This document shows positions 1 through 6,099 of a stretch of DNA of 8,369 nt, piece by piece (position 1 is the first letter of the stretch; the number at the start of each line of letters is the position of its first letter). The notes below the pieces were generated by a model. The model did no database searches. It was not told where the DNA came from and worked only from the letters and a program-made list of their open reading frames with translations. Origin of the DNA: UMGS1002 sp050309735 (lineage in GTDB: Bacteria > Bacillota > Clostridia > Oscillospirales > CAG-272). The DNA is taken from NCBI GenBank assembly GCA_050309735.1, contig JBNRMS010000004.1, positions 1 through 8,369 of the forward strand, in the 5' to 3' direction. The position numbers were made by a program, and so were the translations under genes.

Positions 1-5
1 CTCAT
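1..5 (-). CDS. Start of a divergent gene cut by the left edge
   Basis: Only a start codon and two further bases lie in the window, so the product cannot be named. On the minus strand an ATG at 5-3 follows a GGGAGG ribosome binding site at 17-12 with a 6-base gap. A second ATG at 10-8 is too close to that site to be the start. A promoter at the right distance lies just upstream (33-61). The call rests on this signal set alone. Confidence 0.35.
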
Positions 6-32
6 ACCATACCTCCCGCTGTCCTTGGCTTT

Positions 33-61
33 ATTATACATCATAGCAGGAGTTTCGTAAA
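33..61 (-). promoter_or_regulatory. Putative sigma-A promoter for the left-edge gene
   Basis: On the minus strand there is a perfect TATAAT at 38-33 and a TTTACG box at 61-56 (4 of 6 matches to TTGACA), with a 17-base spacer. The predicted transcript starts near 26. That leaves a short leader carrying the GGGAGG site before the ATG at 5. Confidence 0.45.
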
Positions 62-98
62 TACGACATCAGAAGGGGCTTTTGGTCGTTTTGCTCGT

Positions 99-127
99 TT
101 TTCAGCTTTGTGCTGAATAGTTACAAT
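99..127 (+). promoter_or_regulatory. Putative promoter for the secreted-protein gene
   Basis: A TTTTCA box (99-104) and a TACAAT box (122-127) are separated by 17 bases and lie 25 bases before the proposed start at 152. Each box departs from consensus, so this is a moderate candidate. No strong ribosome binding site follows; the best purine stretch is around 134-141. Confidence 0.35.
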
Positions 128-151
128 AATTTTAAGAACGGATGTTTATGT

Positions 152-1019
152 ATGAAAAGAGGTTTAAGGGCAATTTCAATTTTTTTTATCTCTTGTTTTA
201 ACTTTTTCGGGATTTACAATTTTTGCTTCCGCGTACAAACCTGAAAACGAAAAGATCATTTTTGCAAGAACAATGGAAAAAAAGTACTCTTCAGACTTAA
301 AAACAGGGAAAATAAAAGAAGCCAGCGATGAGGAAAGAGAAAATTTACGAATAAAATATAACTTTGCCTCCAATGAAGAGAAACCGAATATTGCGGCAGA
401 GATGGCGGAATATGGGATGTATGTTTATGAACCGCTTGATTCTCAAAATAATAATATAAGCATTTTAAGTTGCGGGTCAGGTGATGTTTATATAAATGCT
501 CCATCAATAATTTATGAGGCGATGCCTAATGTTTGGGTTGTTAGCTGCGGTGGCAATTGGAAGAATGATAATTGGAATACAGGTGTAAATTGGCTTACAG
601 GAGATGTTGGTGGGGAAGATGCTTTTGGGGTTGGTTACACTTCAATTAGTGGCTCATATCTTTCTCATGTTGTCAGTTCTTATGCAAAAATGTGGGATCA
701 ATATGGTGACAACTATTCTATTTCGACTACAAACCGTTCGGACGGAGACGGTAGCAAAGGCTTTGGATTTAGATTACAAGATAAACGTTTTACTCAATTT
801 AATTTTTATAGAGGGTATTATTGGTATGGGAGTTGTACATACGCTACTGGTTTTGGTTCATATGATGGTATAGCGACAGCTTATTATACGCATACTTATA
901 GTAGCGCTAACATAACCGGTGTGGAATTCGGAATAAATGGTGAAAATGCAGGTGTTAAGGTGACTGTCTCTATTGTATCACAGGCATTTACGGCTTATGG
1001 TAGCGATACACCCTCTTAA
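152..1019 (+). CDS. Secreted protein of unknown function, signal peptide frameshifted
   Basis: I do not recognise this family. The uninterrupted frame from the internal ATG at 273 gives 248 residues. The same frame is open from 168 and reads a hydrophobic stretch ending FTIFASA before YKPENEK, which looks like the core and cleavage site of a signal peptide. Its natural beginning, ATG AAA AGA GGT at 152 (MKRGLRAISI), lies in another frame; the two join if one T is removed from the eight at 180-187. The repaired protein would be 288 residues, cleaved after about residue 27. The mature part has a charged Glu/Lys-rich N-terminus, then a region rich in Gly, Ser, Tyr and Trp with three Cys (two SCG motifs and one GSC), suggesting a beta-rich extracellular fold. 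The gene is AT-richer than its neighbours. It could be phase-variable, a young pseudogene, or intact with a sequencing error. Confidence 0.6.
180..187 (+). other. T8 homopolymer that breaks the signal-peptide frame
   Basis: Eight consecutive T lie within the hydrophobic core of the signal peptide. With eight, translation from 152 meets TGA at 242-244 after 30 codons. With seven (or four), it continues into the long frame ending at 1019. The site is a plausible slippage tract, but it is also the kind of run that sequencing most often miscounts. Confidence 0.7.
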
Positions 1020-1054
1020 AAAAGGAACATAATATAAACTATTTGCATTGTGTT

Positions 1055-1096
1055 TATTGTCCGGTGAAGCCTTTTATTGGTTTTATTCGGACAATA
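1055..1096 (+). terminator. Stem-loop after the secreted-protein gene
   Basis: A perfect 9-bp inverted repeat (TATTGTCCG at 1055-1063 and CGGACAATA at 1088-1096) encloses a second pairing, AAGCC 1067-1071 with GGTTT 1079-1083, that includes one G-U pair. It lies 36 bases after the stop codon. The following sequence is AT-rich but lacks a clean T run, so it may be a weak terminator or an mRNA-stabilising hairpin. Confidence 0.5.
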
Positions 1097-1160
1097 TTTA
1101 TGATACCACACTTAGTCCCGCCGGTCAATCGGTTTATATCGAAAAATGATAAAAAACCTA

Positions 1161-1190
1161 TTGACAGACTGCGGTGAATCATGGTATAAT
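1161..1190 (+). promoter_or_regulatory. Near-consensus promoter of rplU-prp-rpmA
   Basis: A perfect TTGACA at 1161-1166 and a perfect TATAAT at 1185-1190 are 18 bases apart, and TGG directly before the second box makes an extended -10. Transcription should begin near 1196-1198. Such strength fits a ribosomal protein operon. Confidence 0.9.
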
Positions 1191-1196
1191 ATAATG

Positions 1197-1270
1197 CCGC
1201 ATAATGCGGGCATATAAGTGCTTTATGCCGCCCGTTTTAGCGAGTCTATATTGAAAGAGAGGTGCTTTTC
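1197..1270 (+). promoter_or_regulatory. Structured 5' leader of rplU (candidate L21 leader)
   Basis: This untranslated leader can form several competing hairpins. CCGCA 1197-1201 pairs with TGCGG 1205-1209. GGCATA 1209-1214 pairs with TATGCC 1224-1229. CGGGC 1207-1211 pairs with GCCCG 1230-1234, followed by TTTT. GCATAA 1199-1204 pairs with TTATGC 1223-1228. These are mutually exclusive in part, as expected of a regulatory leader. Bacillota rplU operons are known to carry an autoregulatory L21 leader RNA. I assign it by position and folding potential, not by a matched consensus. Confidence 0.5.
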
Positions 1271-1585
1271 GTGTTTGCGATAATTGAAACCGGCGGAAAG
1301 CAGTACAAAGTCATGGAGGGCGACGTGATTTTTATCGAAAAACTCGCCGCCGCCGAGGGAGAAACAGTAAAGTTCGATAATGTCAAGGCTCTGTCGCTTG
1401 ATGATAAACTTGAAATCGGCACGCCGACCGTTTCGGGCGCGGTGGTAACCGCAAATGTCCTTATGACCGGTCGGGGCAGGAAAATTCATGTTTTCAGATA
1501 CAAGGCCAAGAAAAACCAGAAGAGAAAGGTTGGCCACAGGCAGCCCTTCACAAAGGTTCAGATTCAGTCTATAGCCAAGGCGTAA
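1271..1585 (+). CDS. rplU: 50S ribosomal protein L21
   Basis: L21 binds 23S rRNA (in E. coli near L20) in the large ribosomal subunit. The N-terminus FAIIETGGKQYKV and the C-terminal segment GHRQPFTKVQI are family hallmarks, with a basic stretch (KAKKNQKRK) just before the latter. I chose the GTG at 1271, giving 104 residues, close to the 103 of E. coli L21. The AGAGAGG ribosome binding site at 1256-1262 is 8 bases before it, and translation then begins as in other L21 proteins. An upstream in-frame GTG at 1262 overlaps that site and would add three unneeded residues. It is the first gene of rplU-prp-rpmA, behind a strong promoter and a structured leader. Confidence 0.96.
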   Translation: MFAIIETGGKQYKVMEGDVIFIEKLAAAEGETVKFDNVKALSLDDKLEIGTPTVSGAVVTANVLMTGRGRKIHVFRYKAKKNQKRKVGHRQPFTKVQIQSIAKA

Positions 1586-1591
1586 AATCAA

Positions 1592-1951
1592 ATGACAAAA
1601 ATCATCTTCTTCAGAAGCGACGGGGTGTTTTTCGGCTTCGAGGAGCAGAATCACACCGGATACGGCGAGGCGGGGGAGGACATTCTCTGCGCTGCGCTGT
1701 CGGCGATGACGATGTTAATTGTCAACACAATTGAGCTCGGCTTTTCGTCCGAGGTTGATTACACGGTTGACGAGGACATGACCCGCATTACGGTCAGGTC
1801 AAAATCGGCGCTCGCCGAGTATGAAGACGACGAGAAGAAGCGGTTCGCCGTCTCGGGAATATTCCTTTCTTACTATTATCAACTGAACGATATGCTTGAG
1901 GAATATTACGATTATATCGACGTCGAGGTTGTCGACCGGGAATATAGCTGA
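1592..1951 (+). CDS. prp: Ribosomal-processing cysteine protease Prp (YsxB family)
   Basis: Prp cuts the N-terminal extension from ribosomal protein L27, a step needed for active ribosomes in Bacillota such as Staphylococcus aureus. This 119-residue protein keeps the defining block NHTGYGEAGEDILCAALS, with the catalytic dyad His21 and Cys33 in the usual spacing. The C-terminal half is acidic and ends in a run of Asp, Glu and Tyr. The gene begins 6 bases after the rplU stop and lies before rpmA, which encodes its substrate, so enzyme and target are made together. The ribosome binding site is modest (AAGG at 1577-1580), so translational coupling to rplU is likely. The identification rests on the motif and the invariant gene position. 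Confidence 0.93.
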   Translation: MTKIIFFRSDGVFFGFEEQNHTGYGEAGEDILCAALSAMTMLIVNTIELGFSSEVDYTVDEDMTRITVRSKSALAEYEDDEKKRFAVSGIFLSYYYQLNDMLEEYYDYIDVEVVDREYS

Positions 1952-1999
1952 CGGCACAGAGGCACATAAAAACATGAAAATATTACGGAGGATATAAAT

Positions 2000-2284
2000 A
2001 TGTTGTTCAGAATTGGTTTGCAGTTCTTTGCCCATAAAAAGGGCGTCGGTTCGACTAAGAACGGACGCGACAGCGAGTCAAAACGTCTCGGTGTCAAAAG
2101 AGCCGACGGACAGGGCATTCGCGCCGGCGGCATAATTGTGAGGCAGAGGGGAACGTCGATTCAAGCCGGCAATAATGTCGGTGTCGGACGGGATCACACT
2201 CTCTATGCTTTGATTGACGGCAAGGTGAGGTTCGAGCATAAGACCAGGGATAAAAAGCAGGTCAGTGTTTACGCTGCCGAATAA
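2000..2284 (+). CDS. rpmA: 50S ribosomal protein L27 with cleavable N-terminal extension
   Basis: L27 sits at the peptidyl-transferase centre, its N-terminal tail reaching toward the P-site tRNA. The 94-residue product starts MLFRIGLQFF and continues AHKKGVGSTKNGRDSESKRL. The last part is the canonical L27 beginning; the first ten residues match the extension that Prp removes in Bacillota. Cleavage is expected between Phe10 and Ala11, leaving an 84-residue mature protein. A strong GGAGG site lies 8 bases before the ATG. The gene closes the rplU-prp-rpmA operon. In many Bacillota obgE follows, but here terminator hairpins and a convergent gene come instead. Confidence 0.96.
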   Translation: MLFRIGLQFFAHKKGVGSTKNGRDSESKRLGVKRADGQGIRAGGIIVRQRGTSIQAGNNVGVGRDHTLYALIDGKVRFEHKTRDKKQVSVYAAE

Positions 2285-2299
2285 TTTGCCCAAAATAAA

Positions 2300-2357
2300 A
2301 GGGCGGACGCTGTTCCGGGCGCGAGATGAGCACGGGGATGGCGACCGCTCTTTTTTT
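2300..2357 (+). terminator. Probable terminator of rplU-prp-rpmA
   Basis: AGGGCGG at 2300-2306 can pair with CCGCTCT at 2345-2351 (one G-U pair), followed by a T run through 2357. The enclosed loop is long (38 bases) and may fold further. It begins 16 bases after the rpmA stop. Confidence 0.55.
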
Positions 2358-2381
2358 GCTGCTTTTGAATGTGAAGGCAGA

Positions 2382-2414
2382 AAAAAAGAGACTTTGGGGT
2401 GAAGCCTCTTTTTT
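2382..2414. terminator. Bidirectional A/T-flanked hairpin
   Basis: AAAAAAGAG at 2382-2390 pairs exactly with CTCTTTTTT at 2406-2414. After one mismatch, CTT 2392-2394 pairs with AAG 2402-2404 around a TGGGGTG loop. The A run on one side and T run on the other give a U tract in either direction. It could therefore stop both rpmA (plus) and ldh (minus) transcripts in this convergent gap. Confidence 0.65.
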
Positions 2415-2457
2415 CATTGTTACCGATTGATTTTTGATTTATACAATTACCGGGGGT

Positions 2458-2491
2458 CAGAGGGTAACTTCTTAAAAGAAGTTACCCTCTG
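2458..2491. repeat. Perfect 16-bp palindrome in the rpmA-ldh gap
   Basis: CAGAGGGTAACTTCTT (2458-2473) and its exact reverse complement (2476-2491) are separated by two bases. No T run follows on the plus strand, and on the minus strand the sequence downstream is not a U tract, so it is not a standard terminator. It resembles a small dispersed palindromic repeat or a protein-binding site. Further copies cannot be checked from this window. Confidence 0.7.
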
Positions 2492-2551
2492 CGTATCCCT
2501 CGTTAATTTAATGCTTTAATTGGTGTTTAGTATTTGCACGTCCCGTATTTC

Positions 2552-3541
2552 CTAAACGCTAACCACGCCCTCAAGTTCATCAGCCACCTCGGCGATTATT
2601 CCTTTGAGTTTTGCTGCCGATAGGGTGAGTTGCTTTGATTCCTCAGCGTCAAGCGGGATGTCGAGCACGCGCTCGATGCCGTTTTTGCCGACTACGGTGG
2701 GGAGGCCAAGACAGACGTCCTCAAGGCCGTAATGCCCTGAGACGAGAGAGGAAACCGGCAGAATGGCGTTCTCATCGCGCACAATTGCCGTTACAATGCG
2801 CCGAACAGACTCGGCAATGGCATAATATGTGGCGCCCTTTGCCTCTATTATTTCATAAGCAGCGTTTTTAACGCTTTCGTAAATCTCTTTGAGTTTACCT
2901 ATGTCGCAATTGAGGGCGGCATTTTCGCAAAAGACAGAAAGCGGAATGCCCGATACGGTGGCGCTGCTCCATACGGCAAGCTCGCTGTCGCCATGCTCTC
3001 CGATAATAAAGGTATGAACATTCCTGTTATCAACCCCCAGATGCTGCCCGGCAAGATATTTGAGACGTGCGGTGTCGAGCACGGTTCCCGAGCCGATTAC
3101 ACGCTTAGCAGGGAAGCCCGAGTACTTCAGAGTGGCATACGTGAGAATATCGACCGGATTGGTTACAACAAGAAGTATGGCTCCCTTATTATATTTTACG
3201 ATATTTGAGACAATCGAGCGGAAAACCCGTAGGTTTGCGCGTACAAGGTCGGTGCGGGTCTGTCCCGGCTTCTGGTTCGCCCCGGCGGTTATAATAATCA
3301 GCGAGGCATCGGCAAGGTCGGGATAATCGCCGGCGTATATATTCATGGGAGAAATAAAAGGGAGGCCGTGGTTGAGATCTGCCGCCTCTCCAGCGGCTTT
3401 CTTCTGGTTGAGGTCGACGAGCACTATCTCGGAAAAAAGTCTGTCGAGCATAAGTGTGTATGCGGTGGTTGCACCGACATTCCCGCAGCCTATTATGGCG
3501 CATTTGCGGATGTCGACTTGATTATCGCAGCAGTTGTTCAT
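2552..3541 (-). CDS. ldh: L-lactate dehydrogenase
   Basis: This NAD-dependent cytosolic enzyme reduces pyruvate to L-lactate and restores NAD+ during fermentation. The 329-residue protein has the N-terminal Rossmann motif GCGNVG (18-23) and Asp43 for NAD ribose binding. The loop GANQKPGQTR follows; its Gln90 marks lactate rather than malate dehydrogenase, and Arg96 is the mobile-loop arginine. Next come the DTAR block with Asp156 and Arg159, and the catalytic His183 in IIGEHGDSE. By comparison with Bacillus stearothermophilus LDH, the fructose-bisphosphate contacts map to Lys161 (usually Arg) and His176 (conserved), so allosteric activation is possible but uncertain. An AAAGGAGG site at 3556-3549 sits 7 bases before the ATG. 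It lies 138 bases downstream of glpK on the same strand. I see no clear promoter of its own. Confidence 0.95.
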   Translation of the reverse strand: MNNCCDNQVDIRKCAIIGCGNVGATTAYTLMLDRLFSEIVLVDLNQKKAAGEAADLNHGLPFISPMNIYAGDYPDLADASLIIITAGANQKPGQTRTDLVRANLRVFRSIVSNIVKYNKGAILLVVTNPVDILTYATLKYSGFPAKRVIGSGTVLDTARLKYLAGQHLGVDNRNVHTFIIGEHGDSELAVWSSATVSGIPLSVFCENAALNCDIGKLKEIYESVKNAAYEIIEAKGATYYAIAESVRRIVTAIVRDENAILPVSSLVSGHYGLEDVCLGLPTVVGKNGIERVLDIPLDAEESKQLTLSAAKLKGIIAEVADELEGVVSV

Positions 3542-3679
3542 AATGAAGCCTCCTTTGCTTTAAGTTTACTTTATCTTTATATTTACAATAAGAGCAATCT
3601 CCGACCCTGATTTTTATTTATACCCTTCTTCAAGCGTTATTACACACAATAAAGCGATATAATTAAACTTGACATGCAA

Positions 3680-5173
3680 TTATTCTTCAATCCAACGCAT
3701 AGCTCTGCCAACCGCGCGCTCCCAATCGTGAACCTTTGCCTGGCGGGTTTGATTATCCATACCAGGTGTGAACTCACGGTCTACATTCCAAAGCTTTTTT
3801 ATCTCATCGGTCGATTCAAATATCCCTGTTGAAAGGCCGGCAAGATATGCGGCGCCGAGCGCGGTTGTCTCGATGCACATCGGGCGGATTATCGGCAGAT
3901 TGAGTATGTCTGACTGGAACTGCAAGAGCAGATTATTGGCCGAGGCGCCGCCGTCAACCTTGAGCGATTCAAGCGCAATACCCGACTCCTTCTTCATAAC
4001 TTTTAGCACATCGGCAGTTTGATATGCCATCGACTCGAGCACCGCGCGGACTATATGGTTTTTTGTGGTTCCTCGTGTCAAGCCAAGTATTGCCCCGCGA
4101 GCGTAAGGATCCCAGTAAGGGGCGCCCAGCCCGACAAAGGCCGGAACGAAATAGACTCCGCCTGTGTCCTTTACTTGCATAGCAACGTTTTCGCTCAGCG
4201 CCGCTTTTTCAATCATTCCAAGACCGTCTCGCAGCCATTGTATCGCGGCGCCGCATATGAAAACCGAGCCCTCGAGCACATAGTTCACCCTGCCATCGAC
4301 CCCCCATGCCACCGATGTTATCAGGCCGTCTTTTGAAAAGATTGGCGTCTCTCCGGTATTCATAAGCATGAATCCGCCGGTGCCGTATGTGTTTTTCACA
4401 CATCCCGGCTCAAAGCAACATTGACCAAAGAGCGCGGCCTGCTGGTCTCCGGCAACTCCGGAAATCGGTATATGCCCGCCGAAAAGACCTAGCTCTGTGT
4501 ACCCGAAAACATTGGAGGAGGGAAGTGCCGTGGGCATCATTGCCGCGGGAATTCCGAAGAATTTGAGCAGATCATTGTCCCATTGTAGGGTGTTTATGTT
4601 AAAGAGCATTGTGCGGGCGGCGTTTGAATAGTCGGTTGCGTGAACGCGGCCGCCGGTAAGGTTGTAAATAAGCCAGGTGTCAACAGTTCCGAAAAGCAGT
4701 CTGCCGGCCTCGGCTCTCGCTCGCGCGCCCGGCACATTGTCAAGAATCCATTTGATTTTTGTCGCTGAGAAATATGAGTCGATAAGCAGGCCGGTTTTTT
4801 TCTGAATCATGTCCGAATGCCCGTCTGCCTTGAGTTTTCCGCAATAATCGGCCGTGCGTCGACACTGCCAAACTATCGCGTTTGTCACCGGCTTTCCGGT
4901 GACCTTATCCCAGACTATCGTAGTCTCGCGCTGGTTGGTGATGCCTATCGCCACTATATCGGAAGGTGAGGCCTCAACCTTTTCCATCGCCTGACGGCAG
5001 ACAAGAAGCTGAGTGTACCAAATTTCAAGCGCGTCATGCTCAACCCAGCCCTCGCGCGGGAAGAGCTGCGTGAATTCCTTCTGAGACATTGCGGCGATAT
5101 TTCCGAGGCGGTCAAAAAGAATACACCTTGAACTGGTTGTTCCCTGATCTATCGCCATTATATAACTTGGCAT
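3680..5173 (-). CDS. glpK: Glycerol kinase
   Basis: GlpK phosphorylates glycerol with ATP to sn-glycerol-3-phosphate in the cytosol, trapping glycerol for lipid synthesis or glycolysis. The 497-residue length is near the 502 of the E. coli enzyme. Visible motifs are AIDQGTTSSR (7-16) at the N-terminus of the FGGY fold, glycerol-site residues Arg82-Glu83 (NQRETT), Trp102, Tyr134, and Asp243-Gln244 in GVAGDQQAALFG, and the second FGGY segment GTTKNHIVRAVLESMAYQTA. I start at ATG 5173, 8 bases after GGAGG (5186-5182). An upstream TTG at 5191 overlaps that binding site and is unlikely. The stretch TELGLFGGHIPISG lacks the His that HPr phosphorylates in enterococcal and Bacillus GlpK, and has His where E. 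coli has the FBP-binding Arg236. A dedicated promoter precedes it; glpF, glpD and glpO are not in the window. Confidence 0.96.
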   Translation of the reverse strand: MPSYIMAIDQGTTSSRCILFDRLGNIAAMSQKEFTQLFPREGWVEHDALEIWYTQLLVCRQAMEKVEASPSDIVAIGITNQRETTIVWDKVTGKPVTNAIVWQCRRTADYCGKLKADGHSDMIQKKTGLLIDSYFSATKIKWILDNVPGARARAEAGRLLFGTVDTWLIYNLTGGRVHATDYSNAARTMLFNINTLQWDNDLLKFFGIPAAMMPTALPSSNVFGYTELGLFGGHIPISGVAGDQQAALFGQCCFEPGCVKNTYGTGGFMLMNTGETPIFSKDGLITSVAWGVDGRVNYVLEGSVFICGAAIQWLRDGLGMIEKAALSENVAMQVKDTGGVYFVPAFVGLGAPYWDPYARGAILGLTRGTTKNHIVRAVLESMAYQTADVLKVMKKESGIALESLKVDGGASANNLLLQFQSDILNLPIIRPMCIETTALGAAYLAGLSTGIFESTDEIKKLWNVDREFTPGMDNQTRQAKVHDWERAVGRAMRWIEE

Positions 5174-5205
5174 AGCTCCTACCTCCAACAAAAAAATTCA
5201 AATTC

Positions 5206-5234
5206 ATTCTATCATAAATATCGAACCGAATCAA
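5206..5234 (-). promoter_or_regulatory. Promoter of glpK
   Basis: On the minus strand TTGATT (5234-5229) and TAGAAT (5211-5206) are 17 bases apart. Transcription would start near 5199, leaving a leader of about 26 bases with the GGAGG site. The boxes lie in the AT-rich gap after the upstream gene's stop, so glpK is probably transcribed independently. Confidence 0.7.
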
Positions 5235-5266
5235 TAGGATTTTCAAATATTTTACTATTGATAAAA

Positions 5267-5761
5267 TTATATCAATGTATCAAGCACTCTTAAGAAGCCG
5301 ACCGGAAGATTATATGAGTATTTCATAATCTCGCCCCCCTCGGCTGAGATAGAAAGATTTTTCAGATATTCGGACAGTACAGGCTCAGAGAGCTGCGTTA
5401 CCATACCCGAGAGGGCAAGAGAGTTCTCTGCGAGTGTGTCAGCCCTCTTATAAAAATCGAGCAGCTCACCGCCCGAGAGAGTTTGCCCTGCCGTCGCGCG
5501 CAGCTCTGATAGGTCGGATATAAAGTGCGCAAGTCTGCCGGGAATTGCCGTTTGGCTTGATTCATATATCCTTGCAGTATAGCGGTAACAGAGAGACAAG
5601 CAATTCTCAACCCGCCCGGCGCGCCTTGCGGCAGAGCTTTGGTCTATGTATTCGCTTGTCAGCCTTCTAAGAGAGAGGAGATATTCTTTTGTGTCGCCTT
5701 GAATTTTCGACAAGAGCAAGCCGAGCTCTGTCAGACGAGCCTCAATTGTGCTGTTTTTCAT
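5267..5761 (-). CDS. Helical protein of unknown function
   Basis: I do not recognise this 164-residue protein. It appears almost wholly alpha-helical and soluble: many Leu, Glu, Arg, Ser and Ala, no signal peptide, no membrane segment and no obvious catalytic motif. Short amphipathic repeats in residues 1-90 (for example ARLTELGLLLSKIQ and RRLTSEYIDQSSAARR) could form a helical bundle or coiled coil. A GGAGG site 9 bases before the ATG at 5761, and steady codon quality in keeping with its neighbours, support a real gene. It stands alone between the terminator of the ffh operon and the glpK promoter. A weak TTGAAG/TTGAAT pair at 5815-5787 might start it; read-through past the terminator is the alternative. 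An AT-rich 6-bp hairpin (5258-5275) overlaps its stop codon. Confidence 0.75.
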   Translation of the reverse strand: MKNSTIEARLTELGLLLSKIQGDTKEYLLSLRRLTSEYIDQSSAARRAGRVENCLSLCYRYTARIYESSQTAIPGRLAHFISDLSELRATAGQTLSGGELLDFYKRADTLAENSLALSGMVTQLSEPVLSEYLKNLSISAEGGEIMKYSYNLPVGFLRVLDTLI

Positions 5762-5799
5762 TATAATCCACCTCCGACTCCGACTTATTCAAAATCCGA

Positions 5800-5827
5800 A
5801 AAAGGGCAGCTTCAAAACTGCCCTTTT
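5800..5827 (-). terminator. Intrinsic terminator of ylxM-ffh-rpsP-khpA
   Basis: On the minus strand a perfect 10-bp stem (AAAAGGGCAG and CTGCCCTTTT, 8-base loop) is followed by a five-base T tract. It lies 13 bases after the khpA stop codon. This marks the end of the operon and separates it from the gene at 5761. Confidence 0.85.
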
Positions 5828-5840
5828 ATGTGCGGTGATA

Positions 5841-6080
5841 TTATCTGATTTCGACATTTACCTTTTTGCCGATGGTGTTGCCGGCCGCTTTCATAACTGT
5901 TCGGATTGCCTTGGCAATCCTGCCGTGTCTTCCGATTACCATGCCCATGTCGTCAGGAGCAACGCTGAGAACGAAATTAAGAGAGTCTTCGGTCTCGGAC
6001 TCGAGGACGACCTCGACCTTGTCGGGGCAATCGACTATAGCACAGGCTATATCGGACAATATTTCCTTGAGATCCAACAT
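5841..6080 (-). CDS. khpA: KH-domain RNA-binding protein KhpA
   Basis: KhpA is a small cytosolic RNA-binding protein; in streptococci and other Bacillota it pairs with KhpB (EloR/Jag) and affects cell elongation and division. The 79-residue product is essentially one KH domain. The GxxG loop is Gly50-Arg51-His52-Gly53 within GMVIGRHGRIAKAIRTVM, flanked by the expected strands (VEVVLES and VNVEIR). I chose the ATG at 6080, preceded by TGGAG with a 7-base gap. A longer in-frame start at 6110 would overlap the end of rpsP and add ten residues not typical of the family. It begins 19 bases after the rpsP stop, the usual partner order. The gene is last in its operon; rimM, trmD and rplS, which often follow, are absent. 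Confidence 0.93.
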   Translation of the reverse strand: MLDLKEILSDIACAIVDCPDKVEVVLESETEDSLNFVLSVAPDDMGMVIGRHGRIAKAIRTVMKAAGNTIGKKVNVEIR

Positions 6081-6099
6081 TTTTATTCTCCAGCCCGGA

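Noticed and set aside
3571..3588. Possible Rex (redox repressor) site before ldh
   Set aside because: One half (TTTACAA on the plus strand) resembles a Rex half-site, but the other half (TTATCTT) does not match the needed inverted copy.
3557..3640. Promoter of its own for ldh
   Set aside because: TATAAA-like boxes occur on the minus strand at 3622-3617 and 3582-3577, but neither has a TTGACA-like box at 16-18 bases. ldh may be read from glpK or from a promoter I cannot see.
5174..5191. Upstream TTG start for glpK
   Set aside because: It overlaps the GGAGG site that serves the ATG at 5173, and it would add residues not typical of glycerol kinases.
5258..5275. Terminator hairpin for the gene at 5267-5761
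   Set aside because: TTGATA/TATCAA forms only a six-base AT-rich stem over the stop codon, with no T run after it.
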